NCBI RefSeq assembly: GCF_001439815.1 | Contig: NZ_JYLM01000007.1 | Location: forward strand, 124,001 to 188,000 | DNA from: Pseudomonas orientalis | GTDB lineage: Bacteria > Pseudomonadota > Gammaproteobacteria > Pseudomonadales > Pseudomonadaceae | Length of the DNA: 64,000 bases | Direction of reading: 5' to 3' | In this document: positions 45,343 to 54,811 of the stretch, piece after piece | Numbering within the stretch: the first letter of the stretch is position 1 | Layout: every line of letters starts with the position of its first letter | The notes under the pieces: model-generated | Seen by the model: only the letters and a program-made list of their open reading frames with translations | Told to the model about the DNA's origin: nothing | Databases searched by the model: none | Translations under genes and position numbers: made by a program

Positions 45343-46509
45343 TTACAGACCGTGAGCCATGGCTTTATCGATCAGCCAGTTCAGCGAAGGGCCACGGTCG
45401 CTGGTGACTTCCACCGGGCGGCCGGCGTAGGTGCTGTCCAGCGGGGCGTCCGGCTTGATCTGCACACGGATGTCGGAGGACAGGTCGGCGCTGTTCAGGC
45501 TGGTGCTGCTGACGATGGTGCCGGTGCGCACCTGTTCTTCGTCGGCAACCTGGAAGCTCACCGGCGTACCTGGGCGCACATCGCCGAACTGGCGATAAGT
45601 GAAGCGCGCTTCCACATTGGCCTGGCTGCCGCGTGGCACCAGTTGGAAGATCACATCGCCCTTGCTGGCGTACTGGCCGTCGGCGACCAGTTGCTGGGCG
45701 ACCACGCAATCGCACGGTGAGGTCAGGGTGCCGGTCATTTGCTTGCCGAACAGTTCTTCAACCTTGGCCGGTTGCAGCTGGTCTTCGTCCAGGTGGCCTT
45801 TGAGCACATCGAGCATGCTGGTGCTGAAGGTGGCCAGTGGCGCGCCCTTGGCCGCTACCGCGTCACCCTTGAGCAGGCTTTGCACGGTGCCGTCACGCGG
45901 CATGGTCACGTTCATGCCCGGTACACTCACCAGGCCGGCCTGGGCGTGGCTGACGAAGTACATGCCGTACAGCGATTTGAACACAAAGCCGAAGGCTGCC
46001 AGGCCCACCAGGAAAATCGCCAGGCTGAAGGTCACGGCGCGCAGACGCCCGAACGCGGTCATGCCGCTGCCGCCGTCCTTGACCTTGCGCGCCTTGGTGA
46101 AGTTGTCGCGTTGCAGCGTCGCCAGCACGTCGCCCATGGTCACGATGTCGCCGGACAGGTGCGACGTGATCAGGTGGCGCAGGGTGGAGATATCCTGGGC
46201 ATCGAGGTTCTGGAACTGGCAGCCGGTGCGGCCGGTCTGGCGGTCGTAGGAGCGGATCTGCAGCTCCACGTCCATCGCCAGGCCAAGGTTATCGATGACG
46301 AACTGCAGGCGACCCTTGTGCACCTGGCCGATGGTCAGCGGCTGGGTGGCGGTGAAGGCCAGGCCACCGGCGGACAGGTCGATGACCTTGGCTTCGGTCG
46401 GCGTGCGGTCGCTGTTGAAGAAGCGCAGCTTGGCCGGGATTTTGACCCGGGCGTGCTGGCGCTGGGCTTCGGATTCGTGGACAACGTTGGCGTTTACTTG
46501 GCTGTTCAT
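45343..46509 (-). CDS. alg44: Alg44, c-di-GMP receptor of the alginate polymerase
   Basis: Inner-membrane protein that binds cyclic di-GMP and activates the polymerase Alg8. 388 aa. The N-terminal PilZ domain has RQHAR (R17 and R21 match the RxxxR motif) and DLSAGGLAF. One membrane segment (about 158-180, TFSLAIFLVGLAAFGFVF). The periplasmic part is HlyD-like. Starts 38 bp after alg8. Confidence 0.97.
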   Translation of the reverse strand: MNSQVNANVVHESEAQRQHARVKIPAKLRFFNSDRTPTEAKVIDLSAGGLAFTATQPLTIGQVHKGRLQFVIDNLGLAMDVELQIRSYDRQTGRTGCQFQNLDAQDISTLRHLITSHLSGDIVTMGDVLATLQRDNFTKARKVKDGGSGMTAFGRLRAVTFSLAIFLVGLAAFGFVFKSLYGMYFVSHAQAGLVSVPGMNVTMPRDGTVQSLLKGDAVAAKGAPLATFSTSMLDVLKGHLDEDQLQPAKVEELFGKQMTGTLTSPCDCVVAQQLVADGQYASKGDVIFQLVPRGSQANVEARFTYRQFGDVRPGTPVSFQVADEEQVRTGTIVSSTSLNSADLSSDIRVQIKPDAPLDSTYAGRPVEVTSDRGPSLNWLIDKAMAHGL

Positions 46510-46547
46510 GACGGTGTAATTCCTTGGTTAATTCAGGCTTGGCAGGG

Positions 46548-48029
46548 TCAGACCATCATCAGCAACACGGCAACGAAGATGCTGCCGGCGGAGAAGGTCA
46601 TGGTCCGAGACGACCAGGTGTTGAACCAACGTTGAAAGCTGGCCAAATCGCGGGTCAGTTTGGTGTCCTGGCGGGTCCAGGACTGTTGATCAAGGCGGAA
46701 GAACACGTAGATCTTCACCAGCGCGCCCATGATCTGGTTGTAATAGAGAATCAGCGGGTAGGCCGGGCCGATCTTGTGGCCGGAGCACGACAGCAGCAGG
46801 GTCAGGATCAGGCGGGTAATGCCGATCCACAGCAGGTAGGCGAGGATGAACGCGCCGCCGTACTTGAAGGTGGCGATGATCGCCACGGTCAGGCCGAGCA
46901 GGGAGGTCCACATCGACACGCGCTGGTCGAACAGCACCACGCTGGTGAACAGACCCAGGCGGCGCATCCCCAGGCCCAGGGCGCGGGAGTTCTGGCGCAG
47001 GTTGTTGCCGTACCAGCGGAACATCAGTTTGCGGCTGGCCTTGATAAAGCTTTTTTCCGGCGGGTGTTCCACGGTGTTGATCGCGGCATCCGGCACGTAG
47101 AAGGTGTCGTAGCCCAGGCGCATCAGGCTGAACCAGCTGGACTTGTCATCACCGGTGAGGAACTTGAAGCGGCCCAGGCGCCAGTGTTGCAGCGAGTCGC
47201 TTTCCACGTCGGCGATAAAACCCGGGTCAGTCACCACGCTGGCGCGGAACACCGACATACGCCCGGTCATGGTCAGCACGCGCTTGGACAGGGCCATGGA
47301 GCACATGTTGATGTGGCGCTGGGCGAAGCGCAGCTTGTGCCACTCGCTCATGATGTAGCCGCCGCGCACTTCGCAGAACTCGTTGGTGGTCAGGCCGCCG
47401 ACATTGCCGAACAGCTGGAACCACGGCACGGTCTTGCGCACCACGCCCTCGGCGAGCACGGTGTCGCCATCGATCACGGCCACCACGGCGCGGTCATCCG
47501 GCAGGTGGCGCGAGATGGCGCGGAAACCGAAGGCCAGGCCGTCACGCTTGCCGGTACCGGCGATGCGCACGAAGTCGAGCTTGACGTGAGCCGGTGGGTT
47601 CATTTTTTCCCAGAGGCTCTTGACCAGCAGCTCATCGGACATTTCCACCAGCGAGCAGACCACGGTGGTGGGAAAGCCGCATTCGATGGCTTCGCGAATC
47701 ACCGAGCTGTAGACCTGCGCGGTGGTCAGCGCGTCGATCCTGAAGCTTGTGACCATCAGGAACACATGGGAGGGGTCGGCGGCCTTGCCCAGCTTGCGCA
47801 CTTTGCGGCGCAGGTGCGGGTACACCACGTACAGGAACAGCATGCCGCGAAAGAAATGCGTTGCACCCATCGAGTAGCGCCAGATACCCACGGCGCCAAT
47901 CAGGAAAATAAAATTCTTCGATTGCGAATCGAAGGTGCTCGCCGGCAACAGCAGGGCGAGTCCCATCAGCAGGCTGAGAAACAACAGCCAGCCGGCGGCT
48001 TGCAGCAATACATGTTTTAACTTGGACAT
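46548..48029 (-). CDS. alg8: Alg8, alginate polymerase (GT2 glycosyltransferase)
   Basis: Inner-membrane processive glycosyltransferase that polymerises mannuronate from GDP-mannuronate. 493 aa from MSKLKHVLLQ; an ATG three codons earlier is possible and neither has a strong ribosome site. N-terminal membrane helices, a GT2 domain with the DxD-type VVAVIDGDTVLAEG, the acceptor-region GDDKSSWFSLM, an RKLMFRWYG segment in the place of QxxRW, and C-terminal helices. Confidence 0.96.
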   Translation of the reverse strand: MSKLKHVLLQAAGWLLFLSLLMGLALLLPASTFDSQSKNFIFLIGAVGIWRYSMGATHFFRGMLFLYVVYPHLRRKVRKLGKAADPSHVFLMVTSFRIDALTTAQVYSSVIREAIECGFPTTVVCSLVEMSDELLVKSLWEKMNPPAHVKLDFVRIAGTGKRDGLAFGFRAISRHLPDDRAVVAVIDGDTVLAEGVVRKTVPWFQLFGNVGGLTTNEFCEVRGGYIMSEWHKLRFAQRHINMCSMALSKRVLTMTGRMSVFRASVVTDPGFIADVESDSLQHWRLGRFKFLTGDDKSSWFSLMRLGYDTFYVPDAAINTVEHPPEKSFIKASRKLMFRWYGNNLRQNSRALGLGMRRLGLFTSVVLFDQRVSMWTSLLGLTVAIIATFKYGGAFILAYLLWIGITRLILTLLLSCSGHKIGPAYPLILYYNQIMGALVKIYVFFRLDQQSWTRQDTKLTRDLASFQRWFNTWSSRTMTFSAGSIFVAVLLMMV

Positions 48030-48110
48030 AAGCGTCATCCGGAAGGGGAGGAGGCTTCAGGCTGCCAGCGCTGGGGTAAGCCGCTGGCAGCCTGAAACTT
48101 GCCGTTGCTG

Positions 48111-49427
48111 TTACCAGCAAATACCTTCAGTACGGCCGCTCACGCTGGTGGCCTTGGACATGAAGCCCACCAGGTCGACCACTTGCTTGCCTTCCGGTGC
48201 GTTGTGCGCCAGGGCGCGGAACTTCTCGTCACGGTTACCGAGGATGATCACGTCGGAGTTGTTGATCACATCATCGAAATCCGAGTTGAGCAGGGACGAC
48301 ACGTGGGGGATCTTGCCTTCGATGTAGTCCTTGTTCGCACCGTGCACCCGGGCGTACTCGACGTTGCTGTCGTAGATGCTCAGGTCGTAGCCCTTGCCGA
48401 TCAGCATTTCCGCCAGCTCTACCAACGGGCTTTCACGCAGGTCGTCGGTACCGGCCTTGAAGCTCAGGCCCAGCAGGGCGACTTTGCGCTTGTCGTGGCT
48501 GGAGACGATGTCGAAGGCGTTCTGTACCTGGGACTCGTTGCTGCGCATCAGCGAGTTGAGCAGCGGCGCTTCCACGTCCAGGGAACCGGCGCGGTAGGTC
48601 AGGGCACGCACGTCTTTGGGCAGGCACGAGCCGCCGAAAGCGAAACCCGGGCGCATGTAGTACTGGGACAGGTTGAGGGTCTTGTCCTGGCACACCACGT
48701 CCATCACTTCACGGCCATCGACGCCGACGGCCTTGGCGATGTTGCCGATTTCGTTGGCGAAGGTGACTTTGGTGGCGTGCCACACGTTGCAGGTGTACTT
48801 GATCATCTCGGCAACGGCGATGTCCTTGCGGATGATCGGCGCGTCGAGTTCTTCGTAGAGCGACTGCAGGACATCGCCGGAGGCGGTGTCGAACTCGCCG
48901 ATAACGGTCATCGGTGGCAGGTCGTAGTCGGCGATGGCGGTGGATTCACGCAGGAACTCCGGGTTGACCGCCACGCCGAAGTCGACGCCGGCTTTCTTGC
49001 CCGAGCAGTCTTCGAGGATCGGGATGACCACATTGGCCACGGTGCCCGGCAGTACGGTGCTGCGCACCACGATGGTGTGGCGGGTGGTCTTGTCGCGCAG
49101 GACAAAACCGATCTCGCGGCATACCGATTCGATGTAGTTGAGTTCCAGGTCGCCGTTTTTCTTGCTCGGCGTGCCCACGCAAATCATCGACAGGTCGGTA
49201 TCGCGAATGGCTTCGGCGAAGTTGGTGGTGCCACGCAGTCGGCCAGTCTGGATACCCTGGCTCAACAGCTCGCCCAGACCCGGTTCAACGATCGGCGATT
49301 TACCGGCATTGATCAGGTCGATCTTTTCCTTGGAGATGTCTACGCCGACCACTTCGTGGCCGCGAGCAGACAGGCAACCGGCACACACGGCGCCAACGTA
49401 ACCCAAACCAAATATGCTGATGCGCAT
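48111..49427 (-). CDS. algD: AlgD, GDP-mannose 6-dehydrogenase
   Basis: Cytoplasmic NAD-dependent four-electron dehydrogenase making GDP-mannuronate, the committed step of alginate synthesis. 438 aa. N-terminal Rossmann motif GLGYVGAVCAGCLSARGHEVVGVD; the catalytic Cys in FAFGGSCLPKDVRAL; C-terminal UDP/GDP-sugar domain. First gene of the operon. A leader of roughly 470 nt and a sigma-22-like promoter lie upstream. Confidence 0.98.
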   Translation of the reverse strand: MRISIFGLGYVGAVCAGCLSARGHEVVGVDISKEKIDLINAGKSPIVEPGLGELLSQGIQTGRLRGTTNFAEAIRDTDLSMICVGTPSKKNGDLELNYIESVCREIGFVLRDKTTRHTIVVRSTVLPGTVANVVIPILEDCSGKKAGVDFGVAVNPEFLRESTAIADYDLPPMTVIGEFDTASGDVLQSLYEELDAPIIRKDIAVAEMIKYTCNVWHATKVTFANEIGNIAKAVGVDGREVMDVVCQDKTLNLSQYYMRPGFAFGGSCLPKDVRALTYRAGSLDVEAPLLNSLMRSNESQVQNAFDIVSSHDKRKVALLGLSFKAGTDDLRESPLVELAEMLIGKGYDLSIYDSNVEYARVHGANKDYIEGKIPHVSSLLNSDFDDVINNSDVIILGNRDEKFRALAHNAPEGKQVVDLVGFMSKATSVSGRTEGICW

Positions 49428-50189
49428 CGCAATTACCTCTGTATTTAAATCATGCCATTAGATGGCCGGAGTTCATGTTTGCAAGCGTCACTGATGCCGC
49501 GAAAGTTGGGCGAATAGACGCCGACTTACCGCGTACAGGCATGTTGAATAACGAGTGACTAACTATTGCACTCAAGTTGTGCGCAACCAGGCCTTATTAT
49601 TGGGGCTTGCCCTGAAATGCAGCCGTGCTTCCTTGGAGGAAGGCTCCGGCGCCGGTGCGGCAAGGTATGGATGTAGGCAAAATGCCTTTTTTATCAATGC
49701 CTTGGGTTTTTGCACGGGCTCATTTAGGTCAGCGCTTCCTTGGCCTGTAGGGGATAGCAATGCGTACTTATCGCCACCCTTAACTCGATCAGTTGATGTT
49801 GTGACCATAGAGTCAAAGTGCTTTATGACAACTTGACTGCTTCCATTGGTCGTTATGTAAGTCATCTCTTACAGCAGCAGAGAATTTCGTTACCGGTGGT
49901 ATGAGCGGTGCTTCAGGACGAAGTTCCAGGCCGCTCATCCTGTTTCCGGAAATTTCTTGAAATATTGGGAAAGATGGCACTGGTAGTATATTGATAGCAC
50001 TTGCTATTTAAGCCAGTAGTTGTGGGGAGTTGGTGCGAGTGGATAGTTTTGTGCCACTACTGAATTAAAAAGATGGTGCCACTACGAAAAAAAATGATGA
50101 ATGTCGAGTGAAGAAATCTTTAGGGTTGTGTCGGGATGTTTTTCTGGCGCCAAATAAATGACTTTTACCAGATTTGAAATACAAACAAA
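49428..50189 (-). promoter_or_regulatory. algD upstream region and leader
   Basis: 762 bp, clearly AT-richer than the surroundings and without a convincing gene. On the minus strand it holds the candidate AlgU promoter (49900-49926). The leader contains the palindromic CTTCCTTGGAGGAAG near 49630 and GGCAAAATGCC (49676-49686), which looks like an AmrZ site. Farther upstream GTGCCACTAC occurs twice in direct orientation (50051-50060, 50076-50085). Long, AT-rich regulatory DNA in front of algD is usual in Pseudomonas. Confidence 0.7.
49900..49926 (-). promoter_or_regulatory. Candidate AlgU (sigma-22) promoter of the alginate operon
   Basis: On the minus strand GAACTT (49926-49921) is followed after 16 bp by TCATA (49904-49900), a close match to the AlgU/RpoE consensus GAACTT-N16/17-TCtga. 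Transcription would start near 49893, giving a leader of about 465 nt before algD. Confidence 0.72.
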
Positions 50190-50278
50190 TGTGGGAGGGG
50201 GCTTGCCCCCGATAGCGGTGGAGCAGTCAATACTTCGGTGACTGACACTCCGCCATCGGGGGCAAGCCCCCTCCCACA
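50190..50278. repeat. REPIN, type A, between algD region and yaaA
   Basis: Inverted pair of GGGGGCTTGCCCCC-core REPs, 25 bp downstream of the yaaA stop on the minus strand and upstream of the algD regulatory region, where it may separate the two transcripts. Confidence 0.93.
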
Positions 50279-50303
50279 TTTGATCATTCGTGTCTGTACG
50301 GCC

Positions 50304-51083
50304 TTATTCCGGTGCGTGATCGCGCAAAAACACCAGGTTATCCGGCTTGGACTGCTGCGCATTGAAGCGATAGCCCTGCACATCGAACTGCTTGAGCTTC
50401 GCCGGGTCGTTGATGCGTTCCTCGATCACAAACCGACTCATCATGCCCCGGGCTTTTTTCGCATAGAAGCTGATAATCTTGTACTGGCCGTTCTTCAGGT
50501 CCTTGAACTCGGTGTTGATGATCCGCGCGTTCAGGGCCGTGCGCTTGACCGCCGAGAAGTACTCGTTGGAGGCCAGGTTGAGCAACACGTCGTCGCCTTG
50601 TGCCGCCAGTGCTTCGTTCAACCACTCGCTGATCCGCATGCCCCAGAATGCATAGAGGTCCTTGCCACGGGCATTGCTCAGCTTGGTGCCCATCTCCAGG
50701 CGATACGGCATCATCAAATCCAGCGGGCGCAGCAGGCCGTACAGGCCCGAGAGCATGCGCAGGTGGTCCTGGGCATAGCTGAAATCGGCCTCGCTGAAAG
50801 TCTCGGCATTCAGGCCGGTGTACACGTCACCCTTGAACGCCAGCAGCGCCTGCTTGGCGTTGGCCGGTGTGAAGGCCGGCGTCCAGCTGCTGAAGCGGGC
50901 GGCGTTGAGGCCGCCGATCTTGTCGGAGACGTGCATCAACTCGCTGATCTGCGCCGGGCTCAGTTCGCGCAGTTGCTCGATCAGTTCCTGTGAGTGGTCC
51001 AGGTACTGCGGCTGGGTGAAGCGCGCAGTGACCGGCGGTGACTCGAAGTCGAGGGTTTTGGCGGGGGAAATCACCATCAGCAT
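50304..51083 (-). CDS. yaaA: YaaA, peroxide stress response protein
   Basis: DUF328/UPF0246 protein; E. coli YaaA is OxyR-induced, binds DNA and lowers intracellular free iron during peroxide stress. 259 aa from MLMVISPAKTLDFESP, the family N-terminus. The frame stays open 63 codons farther upstream, but that part is REPIN-derived. Conserved KGDVYTGLNAETFSEADF and YAKKARGMMSRFVIEERI segments are present. No OxyR site was identified. Confidence 0.94.
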   Translation of the reverse strand: MLMVISPAKTLDFESPPVTARFTQPQYLDHSQELIEQLRELSPAQISELMHVSDKIGGLNAARFSSWTPAFTPANAKQALLAFKGDVYTGLNAETFSEADFSYAQDHLRMLSGLYGLLRPLDLMMPYRLEMGTKLSNARGKDLYAFWGMRISEWLNEALAAQGDDVLLNLASNEYFSAVKRTALNARIINTEFKDLKNGQYKIISFYAKKARGMMSRFVIEERINDPAKLKQFDVQGYRFNAQQSKPDNLVFLRDHAPE

Positions 51084-51169
51084 GAAGTTGGCTCCTGGAA
51101 TCGTTGGCCCGATTCTATGGGGTTGGAGCGTTCGACTCCACCTATCAAGCCAATAGGCCCCGGTTTTTG

Positions 51170-51269
51170 TGTAGAAGCGAGCTTGCTCGCGAAAGTCGTC
51201 AACGATAACGCTGGCAGGCTGAATAAACGCGGTGCCCAGACGTTTTTCGCGAGCAAGCTCGCTCCTACA
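51170..51269. repeat. REPIN, type B, between yaaA and the deacetylase gene
   Basis: Inverted pair of GCGAGCTTGCTCGC-core REPs. It lies between two divergent starts, so it must be close to both promoters; most others here lie downstream of genes. Confidence 0.92.
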
Positions 51270-51327
51270 CAAAAAGGGCGGGGCAGTCCGCTATGATGGG
51301 CGGTAACTTCGCAGAGGGAGAGCTCGT

Positions 51328-52452
51328 GTGCGATTAGCGCTTTTATTGTCGGCTTGCCTGCTAGGCGTCACCGCCCAGGCGGCGCCGGTGGACGTCGCCA
51401 GCCTCGACCGCGCCACCTGGCCGGAAAAACTCGCCAGCCCGGCGCTGTTCGACGTGGCCTCGCGTGCGGAAATCCTCATGTTTGCCCATGGTTTGATCGC
51501 CAGCGAAGCCCAGGACGACACCGCGCTCAAGCAGCGGCTGGGGCTGAAGATCATCAACCTGGCCGCCATCGACGACCTGCGCCGCCAACTCTGGCAACGG
51601 CTGTTGGAGAACTACACCTTTGCCCAGCAAAGCTGCGAGGAAGACGCTTCGTTCTGCTACCTGGTGGAAAACATGGACGACCTGCGCGAGCAGGCCGGCA
51701 AGTTCGAGATCAGTGAAGACTCTTTCTATATAGGCTGGGCCGCCCCGAGCCGGCACTTTCACGAACGCTATCTGGATGAACTGCTGCGCAAGGCCGCGCT
51801 GTTGCCGCAGATCAGCAGCGAAGTGGCGCGCTTTGGCGACCACGAACGCAATGGCGACGAACTCAACGATCGCATGTTCCTGCTGACCTTCGACGGTGGC
51901 CCGGCAACCGTCGGCGGCAATACGGACTGGCTCGCCGATTACCTGCGCAAGCAAAAGATGAACGCCACGTTCTTTGCCCTTGGCAGCAGCCTGCAAAGCC
52001 GTGTGGAGCGCAGTTCCGCTGCGGATGTGCAGGCGTTGTATCAGGGGCAGTGCGTGGGGATCCAGGGGTGGCAGTATCGCTCGCACAGCCATTGGGTCGA
52101 CTGGCAGGATTCCATCACCCGCAGCGCGTCACTGGTGCAAAACCTGCTGCCGGAAAACTACCTGCCGCTGTTCCGCCCGCCTTACGGGCAACGGCGCGCG
52201 GACAGCCAGGGATTCTTCCAGGCTCAAGGTCTGCAAGTGGCGTTATGGGACATCGATTCCCAGGACGATCCGGGCAAGCTCAAGGCCGAGGAGTCGGCGC
52301 AGCGGGTGCTGACGCTGATGCTGCTGTGGCGCAAAGGGGTGATGGTGTTTCACGACACCCAGGACAAGGCGCGGGTGGCACTGCCCATGGTGTTGCAGTC
52401 GACGGCGCAGAGTGGCTTGGGTTGGCAGGACTGCCGTGAAGCATTTCGATGA
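51328..52452 (+). CDS. Polysaccharide deacetylase-like protein with altered metal ligands
   Basis: Exported NodB-fold protein. 374 aa. Signal peptide RLALLLSACLLGVTAQA, then a helical N-terminal domain (about 20-180) and a NodB domain (about 185-370). Motif 1 reads LTFDGGP, so the second Asp (metal ligand in TFDDG) is Gly. The motif 2 region GWQYRSHSH has Gln where the first His normally sits in the GNHTYSH pattern. Motif 3 RPPYG, motif 4 LWDIDSQDD and motif 5 VFHD look normal. It may be inactive, bind metal differently, or act as a carbohydrate-binding protein. Confidence 0.85.
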   Translation: MRLALLLSACLLGVTAQAAPVDVASLDRATWPEKLASPALFDVASRAEILMFAHGLIASEAQDDTALKQRLGLKIINLAAIDDLRRQLWQRLLENYTFAQQSCEEDASFCYLVENMDDLREQAGKFEISEDSFYIGWAAPSRHFHERYLDELLRKAALLPQISSEVARFGDHERNGDELNDRMFLLTFDGGPATVGGNTDWLADYLRKQKMNATFFALGSSLQSRVERSSAADVQALYQGQCVGIQGWQYRSHSHWVDWQDSITRSASLVQNLLPENYLPLFRPPYGQRRADSQGFFQAQGLQVALWDIDSQDDPGKLKAEESAQRVLTLMLLWRKGVMVFHDTQDKARVALPMVLQSTAQSGLGWQDCREAFR

Positions 52453-52792
52453 AATGCCCGGCCCTGTTGGTTGAGGGGGATTTTCGGGGTGATTTTCCGC
52501 GACATTTCGATGCAGGCGGACTTCCGACTTTAACGGGGTACCTGACACTCGGCTAGTGCTATTCGTCATCCTGAAAAATAAACTTCAAAAAAGCGTCAAA
52601 GTGCTTTTTCCTGTCATGGGTTTTGCGGTATTACGAAGTCAGACCGCCGAAACCTGCAGCACAGGTGGCGTCTTCCAAGACTCCTCATGTGGGCACTGCA
52701 CTTGACCTTACTCAAGGTGCAGTCGGTGGTCGAATCGAGGCGCAGCACCGCCCAGGTATTGCGTCGACTGGCTCCCACAAAGGTGACCGAGT
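52453..52792. other. 340-bp intergenic region
   Basis: No convincing gene. A small inverted repeat GCATTTC-GAT-GAAATGC (52441-52457) spans the deacetylase stop but lacks a T-run. CATTTCGATG recurs at 52503-52512. The rest presumably holds the promoter of the PhoH gene; I could not identify -35/-10 elements with confidence. Confidence 0.5.
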
Positions 52793-54187
52793 ATGGATGA
52801 TCATGGACGCACCCCTTCTTCCGACCAGCCAATCCTTTATGTGCTTGATACCAACGTACTGATTCACGATCCAAACGCACTGCTTAACTTTGAAGAACAC
52901 CACGTCGCCATTCCCATGATCGTGCTGGAGGAACTGGACAAACTCAAAAGCGGCCACCACAGCGTTGCCGCCGAATGCCGCCAGGCCATCCGCCTGATCG
53001 ACAAGACCCTGGGCGAAGCCTCGCCCGAGGACGTTGAAGTCGGCGTGCCGATCCAGCGGGGCAAGAGCGGGCCCAAGGGGTTGCTGTCGATCCTGATGAG
53101 CAAGCGCAACGAGCCCAACAGCCTGCTTCCGGAAAACCTCAACGACAACAAGATCATCAACCAATTGATCGACCTGCACGCGCGCGACAAGGATCTGCGC
53201 GTGGTGCTGGTGACCAAAGACATCAATATGCGCCTCAAGGCCCGAGCGTGTGGGATCGCGGCCGAGGACTACAGTACCGACCAACTGGTCGACGACGTGT
53301 CGATGCTGTCCCGTGGTTATCACATGATGACCGGCTCGTTCTGGGACCGCGTCAGCAAGGTCGAAACCCGCCAGGATCACGGGCGTACCTGGCATCAGGT
53401 GCAGCTGATCGACAACCTGCCGGCGGTGCATATCAATGAATTCATCGTCGACGAACAGGGCTTCGTGGGCTGGATCAAAGAGATCCAGGTCGACAAGCTG
53501 CTGATCCTCGACCTGCATCAGGAACCCCTGTTGCACCAGGAAGCCTGGGGCCTGAAACCGCGTGATATCTACCAGAGCCTGGCGTTGTATGCGCTGCTCG
53601 ACCCGGACATCCACTTGGTCAACCTGACCGGCGCCGCAGGCTCGGGTAAGACCATCCTCGCCCTGGCCGCCGCCATCGAACAGACCATGGTGACCAAGCG
53701 CTATCGCCGCATCATCGCCACCCGCAGCGTGCAGGGCCTGGACCAGGAAATCGGTTTTCTGCCCGGCACCGAGGCGGAAAAAATGGAGCCGTGGCTGGGG
53801 GCGATCACCGACAACCTCGAAGCCTTGCACATGGATGACGAAAACACCCATGGCAGCGTCGACTACATCCTCAGCAAAGTGCCGTTGCAGTTCAAATCCC
53901 TCAACTACATTCGAGGCCGCAGTTTCCAGCAGAGCCTGATTTTGATCGATGAATGCCAGAACCTCACCCCGCACCAGATGAAAACCATCATCACCCGTGC
54001 CGGCGCCGGTTCCAAAGTGGTGTGCCTGGGCAACCTGGCACAGATCGACACCCCTTACCTGTCCGCGACCAGCTCCGGGCTGACCTACCTGACGGAACGC
54101 TTCAAGGATTTCCCGAACGGCGTGCATATCGCGCTGCAGGGCGTGCCACGTTCGATTCTGGCCGAATACGCCGAATCTCACCTCTAA
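52793..54187 (+). CDS. PIN-PhoH ATPase (PhoH2-like)
   Basis: Cytoplasmic protein combining a PIN ribonuclease domain (about 14-150, LYVLDTNVLIHDPNAL, with acidic residues DKDLRVVLVTKDINMRLKA) and a PhoH helicase-like ATPase (about 250-464; Walker A GAAGSGKT, Walker B SLILIDECQNLTP). PhoH2 proteins unwind and cleave RNA. 464 aa, typical. AAGGTGA precedes the ATG at 52793. Single gene followed by a REPIN. Confidence 0.93.
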   Translation: MDDHGRTPSSDQPILYVLDTNVLIHDPNALLNFEEHHVAIPMIVLEELDKLKSGHHSVAAECRQAIRLIDKTLGEASPEDVEVGVPIQRGKSGPKGLLSILMSKRNEPNSLLPENLNDNKIINQLIDLHARDKDLRVVLVTKDINMRLKARACGIAAEDYSTDQLVDDVSMLSRGYHMMTGSFWDRVSKVETRQDHGRTWHQVQLIDNLPAVHINEFIVDEQGFVGWIKEIQVDKLLILDLHQEPLLHQEAWGLKPRDIYQSLALYALLDPDIHLVNLTGAAGSGKTILALAAAIEQTMVTKRYRRIIATRSVQGLDQEIGFLPGTEAEKMEPWLGAITDNLEALHMDDENTHGSVDYILSKVPLQFKSLNYIRGRSFQQSLILIDECQNLTPHQMKTIITRAGAGSKVVCLGNLAQIDTPYLSATSSGLTYLTERFKDFPNGVHIALQGVPRSILAEYAESHL

Positions 54188-54198
54188 AACGCGATCAA

Positions 54199-54287
54199 TG
54201 TGGGAGGGGCTTGCCCCCGATGACGGTGGTGCATTCAACATCTCTGTTGACTGACCCACCGCCATCGGGAGCAAGCCCCCTCCCACA
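54199..54287. repeat. REPIN, type A, between phoH-like gene and moaC
   Basis: Inverted REP pair starting 11 bp after the PhoH stop. Its right arm ends 50 bp before the moaC start. The left arm has one G less in the GGGG run than the other type A copies. Confidence 0.92.
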
Positions 54288-54337
54288 TTTTTTCTGTGTT
54301 GGGTTTACAATCGCTGCTCCTGATCAGGAGTATCGCT

Positions 54338-54811
54338 GTGCTGACTCATCTCGATTCCCAAGGCCGCGCCCATATGGTCGACGTCACCGACAAAGCCGTG
54401 ACGTTCCGTGAAGCCGTGGCCGAAGCGCGGGTGCGCATGTTGCCCGCCACCCTGAAAATGATTGTCGACGGCGCCCACCCCAAGGGCGACGTGTTTGCCG
54501 TGGCCCGCATTGCCGGGATCCAGGCGGCGAAAAAAACCAGTGACCTGATCCCCCTGTGCCATCCGCTGATGCTCACCGGCGTTAAGGTCGAACTGCGCGC
54601 CGATGGCGTGGACGCGGTGCATATCCTGGCGCGCTGCAAGCTCTCCGGGCAGACCGGCGTGGAGATGGAAGCATTGACCGCCGCCAGCGTCGCGGCGCTG
54701 ACGATCTACGACATGTGCAAGGCCGTGGACCGTGGCATGACCATCGAAAATATTCGCCTGCTGGAAAAGCTCGGCGGCAAAAGCGGGCATTTCAAGGCGG
54801 ACCAGGCATGA
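54338..54811 (+). CDS. moaC: MoaC, cyclic pyranopterin monophosphate synthase
   Basis: Molybdenum cofactor synthesis: with MoaA it converts GTP to cPMP. 157 aa from the GTG at 54338, with AGGAG 7 nt upstream; an upstream start lacks support. LTHLDSQGRAHMVDVTDKAVT, the substrate-site KKTSDLIPLCHPLMLTGV and CKLSGQTGVEMEALTAASVA are conserved. Overlaps moaD in an ATGA. Confidence 0.97.
   Translation: MLTHLDSQGRAHMVDVTDKAVTFREAVAEARVRMLPATLKMIVDGAHPKGDVFAVARIAGIQAAKKTSDLIPLCHPLMLTGVKVELRADGVDAVHILARCKLSGQTGVEMEALTAASVAALTIYDMCKAVDRGMTIENIRLLEKLGGKSGHFKADQA

Noticed and set aside
49555..49836. A 93-aa frame in the algD leader region
   Set aside because: No ribosome site, no coding-like composition, and it lies within regulatory DNA; a minus-strand frame there is equally weak.
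51084..51272. 63-codon N-terminal extension of YaaA
   Set aside because: The extension reads through a REPIN and the canonical MLMVISPAKTL start lies after it. Here, unlike in algK, a good start remains downstream of the repeat.
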